Positions 8,984 to 18,100 of a stretch of DNA of 64,000 nt are shown one piece after another. The translations under genes and the position numbers were made by a program. How positions within the stretch are numbered: the stretch's first letter is position 1; each line of letters opens with the position of its first letter. Location of the stretch: contig OZ242037.1 in assembly GCA_965205165.1 (NCBI GenBank), positions 372,001-436,000 of the forward strand. The letters run 5' to 3'. Origin of the DNA: CBDESM01 sp965205165 (GTDB lineage Bacteria > Chloroflexota > Dehalococcoidia > Bin125). The notes below the pieces were generated by a model. The model had not been told where the DNA came from. It made no database searches and saw nothing but the letters and a program-made list of their open reading frames with translations.

Positions 8984-9322
8984 GGGAGATTCCGAGGAGT
9001 CGGGCCGGGATCGCTGACGGAATCGCCTCCAGACCATCGCTTCACTCCGTGAGCCTACCTTAGTGGCTGGCGGCGGATGCGCCACCTGATCGGGCGCGGA
9101 ACGGGGGAACGGGGGCGCGGAAGTTGCGGGATTCGGGGGAATTGGGGCGACAAGAGGCGCGTTATCGGCCCGTTACGTGTCGTGCTTTACAGAGGGCGCG
9201 GAAACACGGCGTTTACGTGTTGCCCTTGCAGGGCGCAACTGCATAGTGTTGGCGGAACGAGAACGACGAGGCCGCGCCCGGCCCGGAAGGGGTACGGGGC
9301 GCGGAGTTCTCAGGAGGATCCG
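8984..9322. other. Intergenic region, divergent promoters
   Basis: No gene is supported in these 339 bp. On the minus strand TAAGGT/TAGGCT boxes lie near 9050-9063 ahead of mrp. On the plus strand TTGCCC (9220-9225) and TAGTGT (9244-9249), 18 bp apart, form a candidate promoter for the small gene at 9323. The octamer TTACGTGT occurs twice, at 9173-9180 and 9213-9220, and could be an operator. Confidence 0.4.
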
Positions 9323-9571
9323 ATGGCCACGAAGACTGCCAGCCGCCGCCGCAAGCGGACCGTCGCGCCCGCCGAGGGGAAGCAGCACATCCACCACTGG
9401 ATGATCGCGCCGCCGAACGGGCCGGTGTCGATCGGGGAGTGCTCGTGCGGAGAGACGCGGGAGTTCCGCAACTCGACGGACGACTCGATCTGGGACCGGA
9501 GCGAGGGCCGCTCGCGCTGGAACGACATGGGCGTGTCGCGCCGGCGCAAGACCGAGGGCGAGAGCAACTAG
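9323..9571 (+). CDS. Small conserved Cys/His protein of unknown function
   Basis: An 82-residue protein with a basic N-terminus (ASRRRKR) and the compact motif IHHWMIAPPNGPVSIGECSC, continuing GETREFRNS. The HH and C-x-C residues suggest a small metal- or nucleic-acid-binding domain. Start ATG 9323 is fixed by a strong AGGAGG at 9312-9317; the longer open frame from 9077 has no support. A strong hairpin terminator follows at 9602, so this is probably a monocistronic gene. I do not recognise a characterised function. Confidence 0.75.
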   Translation: MATKTASRRRKRTVAPAEGKQHIHHWMIAPPNGPVSIGECSCGETREFRNSTDDSIWDRSEGRSRWNDMGVSRRRKTEGESN

Positions 9572-9601
9572 CCCTCTTCCAGCCAGCCGCCGAACCAGCA
9601 G

Positions 9602-9630
9602 GACCGGCGCCGCCCGTGGCGGTGCCGGTC
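9602..9630 (+). terminator. Hairpin terminator after the 82-aa gene
   Basis: GACCGGCGCCGCC pairs with GGCGGTGCCGGTC (13 bp including one G-T) around a 3-nt loop CGT, followed by TTCG. The U-tract is short, as is common in GC-rich genomes. Confidence 0.6.
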
Positions 9631-9706
9631 TTCGCGTGCCCTGCGGGGCCGCGCTCTCCCCTCGTGCGCCTCTGGCTTGAGAAGGTCGGAAACCAGGCGA
9701 AACCGC

Positions 9707-9797
9707 CGTAAACTTTGGATAAGTCCCGGGCTTCAAGGTTGGACAGATCGCTGGTGCAAGCGGAAAATGGCGTAAACCGAGATAAACTCTCTATAAT
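9707..9797 (+). promoter_or_regulatory. Promoter and paired repeats of the AAA ATPase gene
   Basis: A perfect -10 TATAAT (9792-9797) ends 6 nt before the GTG start, so the transcript should be leaderless. Upstream, CGTAAAC-N3/4-GATAA occurs twice (9707-9722 and 9771-9785), 64 bp apart, in an unusually AT-rich stretch for this genome. The second copy lies just upstream of the -10 and could be an operator. No good -35 is seen. Confidence 0.55.
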
Positions 9798-9803
9798 AGG
9801 CTC

Positions 9804-10982
9804 GTGAATCCAGTTGATAATCCATACACGCCGGGTGCGGGGAAACCACCGCGGGAGTTGGCGGGGCGCCGCGAGGTGCTGGAGGCGGTGAGGATCGAGC
9901 TGGCCCGGCAGGCGGCGGGAGGCGCGAGCAAAAGCACGCTGCTGGTGGGCTTGCGGGGCGTGGGGAAAACGGTGCTGCTGAACCGAATTCGGGAAACGGC
10001 GGCAGCGGAGGGGATCGTCGCGGTGCAGGTGGAGGCGGAGGAGGGCCGGACGCTGCCGGCGATGCTCGCACCGCAGTTGCGCAGCGCACTCATCCAGCTC
10101 TCCCGGATTGAGGCGGCGCGGGCGTTGGCGCAATCGGCGCTGCGCGTGCTGCGCGGTTTCGCCGCGACTTGGACGGTTTCGGTCGGTGGCGTCGAGATCC
10201 AGCACATCGCACCCGAACCGGGCGTTGCGGACAGCGGCGATCTCGAACAGGACCTGCGAGATCTGTTCGATGCGGCCGGGCGAGCGGCGCAATCGGCAGG
10301 GACGGCGGTGGCGATCTTCATCGATGAGATGCAGGGCGTGTCGAAGCGCGAGCTGGGGCCGCTGATCGGGACGATGCACCAAGCATCGCAGCGGGCACTG
10401 CCGATCAACCTGGTGGGGGCGGGGCTGCCGCAGATCCGGCGCAACGTGGGGGATGCCAGGTCGTACGCGGAGCGGATGTTCAACATCCCGGAGATCGGGC
10501 CGCTCGCGCAGACGGATGCGGAAGGCGCGTTGTGCAAGCCGGCAGCGGCGCTGGGAGTGGAGTTCGAACCGGACGCGGTGGCTCGCGTCGTCGAGCGGTC
10601 GCAGGGGTATCCGTACTTCCTCCAAGAGTGGGGCAAGCACATCTGGGAAGTGGCGGAGCGTTCGCCGATCTCAACGGCGGATGTCGAGCATGCAGCAGCA
10701 GGCGTCGTCAAGGAGTTGGACCGCAGCTTCTTTCTGTCGCGGCTGGATCGGATCACGCCGGTGCAGCGGATGTACCTGCGGGCGATGGCGGAGCTGGGGC
10801 CCGGGCCGCACCGATCCGGCGACGTCGCCGAACGGCTCGGCCGCAGCGTGACCTCGGTCAGCCCGATTCGGGCGCAACTGATCTCGAAGGGGATGATCTG
10901 GAGTCCGGCGCACGGCGGGACGGCGTTCACCGTGCCGCTGTTCGACGAGTACCTGATGCGGTCGGGCCCGGAGCTCGAGTGA
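9804..10982 (+). CDS. AAA+ ATPase with C-terminal winged helix (Orc1/MNS-like)
   Basis: A 392-residue single-polypeptide ATPase. Walker A is GLRGVGKT (49-56), Walker B is VAIFIDEMQ (~170-178), and a C-terminal helix-turn-helix contains 'GDVAERLGRSVTSVSPIRAQL'. This plan is common to stand-alone STAND/AAA proteins related to archaeal Orc1-like ATPases and to helpers of mobile or defence modules. GTG 9804 is used because TATAAT ends 6 nt upstream; no Shine-Dalgarno exists. The next gene, pyrD, has its own start-proximal promoter, so the two are probably independent. The AT-rich control region and unrelated neighbours hint at acquisition by transfer. Confidence 0.78.
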   Translation: MNPVDNPYTPGAGKPPRELAGRREVLEAVRIELARQAAGGASKSTLLVGLRGVGKTVLLNRIRETAAAEGIVAVQVEAEEGRTLPAMLAPQLRSALIQLSRIEAARALAQSALRVLRGFAATWTVSVGGVEIQHIAPEPGVADSGDLEQDLRDLFDAAGRAAQSAGTAVAIFIDEMQGVSKRELGPLIGTMHQASQRALPINLVGAGLPQIRRNVGDARSYAERMFNIPEIGPLAQTDAEGALCKPAAALGVEFEPDAVARVVERSQGYPYFLQEWGKHIWEVAERSPISTADVEHAAAGVVKELDRSFFLSRLDRITPVQRMYLRAMAELGPGPHRSGDVAERLGRSVTSVSPIRAQLISKGMIWSPAHGGTAFTVPLFDEYLMRSGPELE

Positions 10983-11010
10983 TCCCGGCGCGGCGCTACC
11001 CTGCATCCCG

Positions 11011-11988
11011 ATGACCACGGCGCTCGCATCCAACCTCCATGCCCGCCCGACCGGGCCCGACCTCTCGGTCGACGCGGCGCCGGGGGCGAAGCGGGACTTG
11101 GTGCTGCGCAATCCCGTGATGACCGCATCGGGGACGGGCGGGAACGGGCGCGAGCTGGCGCGGCTCTTCGACGTCTCGCGGCTGGGCGCGCTGGTCTCGA
11201 AGGGGCTGACCCTGCGGCCCAAGCGCGGGAACCCGCGACCGCGGATCGCGGAGACGCCGGCCGGGATGCTCAACACGATCGGGTTCCAGAACGTCGGCCT
11301 GCGCAAGCTGCTGCGCGATGTCGCGCCGGTCTGGGAGGCTTGGGACGTTCCCATCATCGTGAACATCATGGGCGACACGCCGGACGAGTTCGCGGTGCTG
11401 GCGGAAGCGCTGGACGGCGCGCCGGGCGTCGCCGCGCTGGAGGTCAACGTCTCCTGCCCGAACTTGGATTCGGGCGGGATCGAGTTCGGGCGCGACCCCG
11501 TGCAGGCGGCGCGGGTGACGGAGGCCGTGGCCACCGCGACGACCCTGCCCGTGATCGTGAAGCTGACGCCCGACGTGACGGACATCCGCGTCGTGGCGCG
11601 GGCGGTCGAGGCGGCCGGCGCGCACGCGGTCTGCGTGGCCAACTCGTTCGTGGGCATGTCGATCGATGTGCGGCGGCGCGCCCCGCGGACGGCGCGGCCG
11701 GTCGCGGGGCTGACCGGGCCGGCGATCAAGCCGCTGGCGCTGCGGCTGGTCTGGCAGGCGGCGCAGGCGGTGGAGATACCGGTGATCGGCTGCGGCGGAA
11801 TTTCGACCGGGCGCGACGCCGTGGAGTTCCTGCTGGCCGGCGCGACGGCGGTGCAAGTGGGGACGGCCTCGTTCCGTGACCCGTTCGCGCCGGTCCGCGT
11901 CGTCGAGGAGATCGCGGATTATTGTCGGGAAGAAGGCGTCGCGCAGGTCGCGGACCTGATCGGCGCCCTGCGCATCGACGGGGTGTAG
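11011..11988 (+). CDS. pyrD: Dihydroorotate dehydrogenase, class 1 (PyrD)
   Basis: A 325-residue FMN flavoprotein of pyrimidine biosynthesis, oxidising dihydroorotate to orotate. Class 1 features are visible: the catalytic Cys in EVNVSCPNLDSGG, FMN-binding NPVMTASGTGGNG near the N-terminus, KLTPDVTD, and the phosphate-binding GCGGISTGRDAVEF. The Cys-type active site indicates class 1 (cytosolic), most like type 1B, but no pyrK electron-transfer subunit is next to it. TACCCT (10997-11002) lies 8 nt before ATG, so it may be leaderless. Its TAG stop is formed by nucleotides 8-10 of the following tRNA-Pro. Confidence 0.92.
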   Translation: MTTALASNLHARPTGPDLSVDAAPGAKRDLVLRNPVMTASGTGGNGRELARLFDVSRLGALVSKGLTLRPKRGNPRPRIAETPAGMLNTIGFQNVGLRKLLRDVAPVWEAWDVPIIVNIMGDTPDEFAVLAEALDGAPGVAALEVNVSCPNLDSGGIEFGRDPVQAARVTEAVATATTLPVIVKLTPDVTDIRVVARAVEAAGAHAVCVANSFVGMSIDVRRRAPRTARPVAGLTGPAIKPLALRLVWQAAQAVEIPVIGCGGISTGRDAVEFLLAGATAVQVGTASFRDPFAPVRVVEEIADYCREEGVAQVADLIGALRIDGV

Positions 11989-12055
11989 CTCAGTCTGGCA
12001 GAGCACGCGGTTTGGGGCCGCGAGGCCGGCGGTTCGAATCCGCCCACCCCGACCA
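11979..12055 (+). tRNA. tRNA-Pro (anticodon TGG)
   Basis: A 77-nt cloverleaf with encoded CCA. The acceptor stem is CGGGGTG/CACCCCG, the D-arm follows TAGCTCAG, the anticodon stem is CGCGG/CCGCG with loop TTTGGGG (TGG = Pro), and the T-arm contains GGTTCGAATC. Its first 10 nt are also the last 10 nt of pyrD, so RNase P cleavage would remove the pyrD stop codon from a joint transcript. Confidence 0.95.
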
Positions 12056-12128
12056 CCCTTTCCATCCACGCAGGCAATACCAACGCTCCCCCGCCCTTTT
12101 GCCGCTGACCTGCTTCCGCAGGCCCCTT

Positions 12129-15100
12129 CTAGCGGGCGATGAAGAGGAGGTCTTGTGGGTGGAGGGGGAAGTTTTGGGAGCCTGGGATGGGGTTGCCTTG
12201 CGGGTCGGCGGCGTAGAGGATCCAGCGGCGGCCGTTCCAGAGGTGGAGGGCTTGGGCGCCGGGGAGTTCGTCGAAGAGGTCGGCGGCGGTGGCGGTGGTT
12301 GCATCGGCGGGGGCTGCCCAGACGGTGAGGCCGCTGGTGGTGGCGGGGTCGGCGGGGCGGCCGGCGCCGTCGGCTAGGTGGGCGGCGGGGGAGGTCGGGT
12401 CTGAGGGCGGGGTCGGTTGGCCGGGGAGGGGTGCGTTGCGGGCGTCGATCGGTTCGACGGCGGAGGCGGTGGTGCGGGAGCCGTCTTGGGCGTCGAAGGA
12501 GATGATGGCGATGGCTTGGGAGGCGGTGACGAAGGTGGCGGTGGCGGCGCCGTCCTTGGTGGCCAGGGTGGCGCTCTGCTCGGTGGTGGAGTCGCTGGGC
12601 GGGTTGGCGAGCTGGAGGGGGGAGGGGCCGTCGGCGGCGGTGGCGCGGACGCGGATGGTGGTGCCGTCGGCCACGGGGTTGCCGTCGGCGTCGGAGGCGC
12701 CGACGCGGATGTCGAGCGTGCGGCCGAGCAGGGGCGGGCCGGCGGGGACGGGGTCGAGCGCGGCGGCGGGGCCGGCGACGCCGAAGGGGGCGGTCAGCGG
12801 GCGCAGGCCGGGCGGGGCGACCTCGAGGCGGTAGCGGCCGGAGGCGAGCGGGGCGGTGGCGGCGGCGACGGCGGTGATGCGGTACTTGCACTTGCTGGCG
12901 CCGGTTTGGCAGAGGCGCTCGATCGTCAGGAAGTTCTGCGAGACCGGGCTGCCGGCGGCGTCGAGCACGCGGGCCGTGGCGGAGGGCAGGGCGGCGGCGT
13001 TGCCGGAGGAGTCGCGGGCTTCGATTTCGAGTTCGATCACGTCGCGGTCGTCGTCGGGGGTGGCGCGGTGGTGGAGCAGGGGCAGGCCGGCGCCGGCGCG
13101 CAGGGCGGAGGCGGCGCCGGCGAAGGTCAGGTCGAGCGCGTCGGTGTAGAGCGACTGCGCGCCGCCGGTGGCGGTGACGGCGAGCGAGATGCGGGCGGAG
13201 CCCTCGCCGGCCGGCGGGGTGAAGGTGATCGGCAGCGCGGCGGGCAGTGCCGGGTTCGCGGCCACTGCCGCGGCGAAGCCGGTGCCGGTGCCGGCGTTGA
13301 TCGTGCAGCTGCGGGCCGAGCCGGGGCAGAGCGAGCCGGAGAGCGAGCCGCGGGTGGCGGTGAGGGTGATCGAGGCGATCGCGGCGGCATCGGCCGCGGC
13401 GCCGCCGGCGGCGGTGATGCGGACTTCGAGGTTTGCCGTGCCGCCGCGCGGGACGGGGCCGCTCGCGCCGGCGGCGCGGGCCAGCGCGACGGCGGCGACG
13501 GGCGCGGGCTCGCCCACGTCGATTTCGGCGGTGCGGAAGAGCGGGCCGCTGGCCAGGCGGAAGGCGGCGGCGGTGTCGGCGTAGCGGTCGGTCGGCTGCG
13601 TCGCGGCGCCGGTGAAGAGGTGGAAGCGGCGCTGGCGGGTCGGGATCAGGCTGGCCGTGATGCGGACATCCTCGGCGGCGGAGGCGTCGATGGCGATGCT
13701 GGGGCGGTTGCCTTCGGCGTCGGTGATCCAGCAGGCGATGTCGCGCTCGCCGGCCGTGGAGGAACCCTGCTCAGAGGCCAAGCCGCAGCGCATGCGGCTC
13801 CAGGCGCCGCCCAGCATCAGGCGCTTCGAGCCGTCGCCCGCGCCCTCGACGCGCCAGGTCGCGGGGCCGGTGATGGCGAGGTAGGAATCGGCGATCAGCC
13901 AGGCCGCGGCGGCCGACGGCGGGTCGCCGCCGGACAGGCGCGAGAGGCCGCCGGCGCAGGCGTCGAGCAGCTTGCCGTTTTCGTCCAGTTCGAGGAAGGA
14001 GGGGTCGGGGCGGGCGCAGCCCCAGCCGGAGCCGACCGCGTCGACGGCGACGGTGAAGCCGGCCGCGACCTCGGCCGTGGCGCCGGCGGCGATCACCCCG
14101 TCCGCATCGGTCGGCGGGTAGGCCGAGCCGACCGGGGCCGAGACGGCGGGATGCGCGATGGCGAGCTGGCCGACCGCGGCGGCCTCCTCGCCGGCGAAGC
14201 GGGCGCGGACCGTGATCGTGGTCGGGCCGGAGACGCCGAGGGGCAGCGCGTACTCGGCGCGCAGGTTGCCGATCGGGTCGGAGGCGGTCGCGGAGCCGGC
14301 GCCGGCGAGCAGCTGGGCGCGGCTGAGCGAGAGCGTGCAGCCGCTCGATGAGGCGGCGCAGGCCTGGCCGTTGTAGGAGAGCGTGCCTTGGCTGATCGTC
14401 AGCTCGACCGCCTTGGCTTCGGCCAGTTCGGCGAACGTTGCGCTCTTGACCCGGCTGGGCAGGGCCGAGCGCGGGGCGGGGGCGGCGGTCGCGCGCGAGT
14501 CGGCGCGGCCGATCGCGAACAGCGCGGCCGGCGCGGCGGCGGCGTAGGCACTGCCGGGGTCGCTCCAGTCGAGGTAGACGCCAGCGGCGCGCTTGCCCGG
14601 GCCGGCGAGGTGGGCGAACGCCAGCGTCTGCTCGATCATCTCGGGCGGGCTCGCGCCGGCGATCTCGTAGCTCAGCGTCACCGTGCCGGTCGCGCCGGAT
14701 GCGGCGGACGGGACGTAGGCCAGCTCGAGCGGGCGGATCGGCTCGTTCGCTTCGGATGCGCCTTGGAAGGCTTGCAGGGCGGCGCTGGTGATCGTGCAGG
14801 TGGAGGCGTCGCTCTGCACGGCCGGCTGGTAAACGGGGTGCTCCGCGGCGGTCCGCGGGCAGAGGGCTTGGTGGATGATCTCGCCCGCGCTCGCCGTGAT
14901 CGTGAGCGTGGTGATCTCGTTGTACTGGACCAGCTCGTCGCCGTTCGCCGTCGGCGGATTGGCGGGGTGCGCCTCGAGGCCGCGCATCAGCGTCGCCGCG
15001 AACCCGATCGGAGTGCCCCGCTGCGCGGACGGGGCGGTGCAGGCGGTGAGCGCGGCGTCGCCGCTGCCGGACTCGGCGAGCGTGCAAACGCGCAGGCCGG

Positions 15101-18100
15101 CGGCGGCGTCCGCGTCGGCGATCAGCGGCAGGGCGAAGGCGCGCTTGGCCGGGGAGACCATGCGCAGCTCGTAGACCGCGGTGCGGGCGCCGCCGGCGGC
15201 CGACTCCAATGCGATCCGCTGGACCGGGCCGGTGCCCTCGGACTGCTCGTTGACGGGCTGGGCCGAGGTCGGCCCCATTCGGCCGGTATGCGCGAGCTCG
15301 ATCCGGATTGTGGCGGCGGCCGAGTACTCGGCCGGCACCGAGGCGGCGAACTCGAGGCCGCCGGGCGTCCGCGCGCCGCGCTGGCGCGCTTGCCATTCGG
15401 CGCGGGTGATCTCGCAGGACGCGGCGACCGGGCAGAGGCCGCGCAGCGGGGTGCCGTTGCGGGCGGTCAGCTCGGCGCCCGCGATCAGGTCGCCGGCCGC
15501 GTCCTGCACCCGGATCGTGACCGTCTCGAAGTCCGCGAAGGACGGGCGCAGCGCGGCCGTCGGCGCGATGTATGCCTGCCGGCGCGCGTTGTACAGCTCC
15601 AAGGCCAAGGGGGTCGGGCGGCCGCGCGGTTCGTACTCCCAAACCGTGGACGAGAGGCTGCCGGTGCGGGGCCTGCCGTCCGCGCCGACCGGGGCCAGCA
15701 GCGGGTAGGCCCAGGGCGCGTAGATGCTGAACTCGCGGACCTTGGTCATCGAGTCGGAGCGGTTCACCGTGAGCTTCAGGCGCACCGAGTTGGTCGAGCC
15801 TTGCGGGATCGAGACCGCGAACTTGAGCGGATCGACCTCATCGTTGTCGTCCGGGCTCGCCTCGGAGTCGTAGGCCTTCAGCGCGGCCAAGGTGATCGTG
15901 CAGACGTTCGACGGCTCGGCCTCCGTGCAGGGCGCGAACTTCGCGGCGGAGTCCGCGGCCGTGATCAGGCCGCCGGACGGGGCCGCCGTGCCGCTTGCGC
16001 CGTCGAGCAGTTCGATCTTCACGGCGGTCGCGCCCGAGGCCTGGTCGAACTCCCAGTACTGCGCCGTGTTCGTGCTCGTGACCGCCTCGTGCGCGGTCTT
16101 CGCGGCGTTGTAGACGTGCGCCCAGATTCGCGTGCGAGCCCCCGCCTGCGCCCACTGCTGGTCCGCCGCCGGCGCGGCGCCGGCCGCGTCCGCGACCATC
16201 GCGAACGGCTCGGCGCGGGTGCCGCCGTCGAAGGGCAGCGCGAAGGTCTTGGTGCGCTGGGCCAGGGTGCCGCTGCCGGTGCGGACGACGGTGACCACCA
16301 GGTTGGCGTTGCCGAAGTTGGGCGTCATGTGGTTGGCGGGCACGCTGAAGTTGAACTCCAGCGGCAGCGCGCGGTAGTGGCTGCCGGCCCGCGGCGGGCC
16401 GGCCGCGAGGAAGTTCGCCGACGTGATCGTGCAGACGTTGCCGACCGCGGCCTCCGTGCAGGCCGAAGCTCCGTCGTTCTTCAGCACCTTGACCTGGGCC
16501 CCGGTGATCGCTGAGCCGGAGCTGAGGCTGTTCGCCATGGGCCGGGTCTTGACCTCGATCTTGACCTCGCTGATCGTCGAGTAGGACACCCGGTTCGTGC
16601 TCGTCGTGTAGGTGTTGAGCGCGGTCGCGCTGTCGTAGACCAACAGCTGCACCGGCGTGTCCTGGCCGCCCGGCCGGTAGCGCCGGAAGCGGTGCGCCTG
16701 CGCGTCCTCGCTCATCAGCACGTTGCCGGTCTCGGCCGTCCCGTCGATGCCGATCGGCCGCGCGAACGGCTGCGCGTTCGAGGCCGCCGCGGCGCCGCGC
16801 TTGTAGACGGCGTCGTCGGTGCGGATGCCGTTGTTGTGGCGCGTGAGCTGGAGCAGGAGGGTCACGTCCTCGCTGCTGGTGAAGGCGGTCTTGATCGCGA
16901 AGGCGAACTCGAACTCGAGGCTGCGGCGCGCGTCGGCCGCGCCCGTGATCCCCATCAGCGTCTTCAGCGTCGCGCGGCTCAGGGTGCAGGTGCCGCCCGC
17001 GTAGGAGTTCTCCGAGCAGCCCAGCGCCGTCCCGTCCGGCTTGGTGAACACGATCTGCGACGCGTTCAGCCCGGTCGAGGTCTGCGGCCCGGTCGGGTAG
17101 TTCGCGCTCAGGATCAGCGCCGAGCTCGAGTGCAGCGAGGCGAACGTGGCCAGCTCCGTCGCCGCCCGGGCATCCCAGCTGGCGGTGGAGGAGGACTCGT
17201 AGAGGCGCACCGCGACCCGCTGGCGCTCGGCCGCCAAGCCGTAGTAGTGCTCGTTGTCCGTGCGGTCGCCGTCATCGTCGTCGTCCTGCTCCGCCGTCCC
17301 GCCTGACAGCCGCGGGTCGAGGGCCAGCCCGGCGTGGTCCGAGCGCGTGCCCACCGGCGCCTCGTACTTCAGCGCGAAGGTGCGGTCGCGCTCGCCCGCG
17401 TTCTCCACCCGCACGTGCAGGTAGACCGCCGCGGCGCGCGTCAGCGGCACCGTGAAGTAGACCTCCAGCTCGTCCGCCGCGCCGGCGGTGGCGGGCCAGC
17501 TGGCGACCGGGATCGTGCAGACGTTGCCGGCGGTCGAGCCTTCGGTGCAGCCGGTCAGCGCGGTGCTGCCGGCCGCGTTCGAAGCGAGCACGGCGCCGGT
17601 CAGCGCCGTCCCGGCCGCGTCCGAGGCGAGCGTGAGCTTGACCGAGTCGAAGGCCGTGGTGGCCGCCCCGATGCCGGAGCTGGCCGAGGTGTGGATGCTG
17701 ATCCGCGCCCGGTCCGCGCCGCCCGTCGCGCTGAACTCGCCCCCGGCCGGCAGCAGCACCCCGCTGACCAGGTGGCGCGGCGTCGCGCCCGGGTGCGCCG
17801 AGACGGAGAGCGGCTCGTCCCAGCGCAGCGAGACCGCGCGGTCTTCCTTGCCCGACTTGTTGGCCGAGAGGTGGATGTAGACCGCGCCGGCGTGCGCGTC
17901 CGGGATCGTGAAGTAGATCGAGTCGAGCGCGTTGGTGCCGGTGCAGCTGTTGGCGCACATGATCGCGGTGCCGCTGCTGTTGGTGAAGGTCGCGTTGCTC
18001 AGCAGCGTGTTGCCGGCCGCATCGGAGGTGATCTTGATCGCGTAGCCGTCGAAGGCGGCGCCGACAGCGTTCGCGTGCGAGCCGTCGTACGAGGTGCGGG

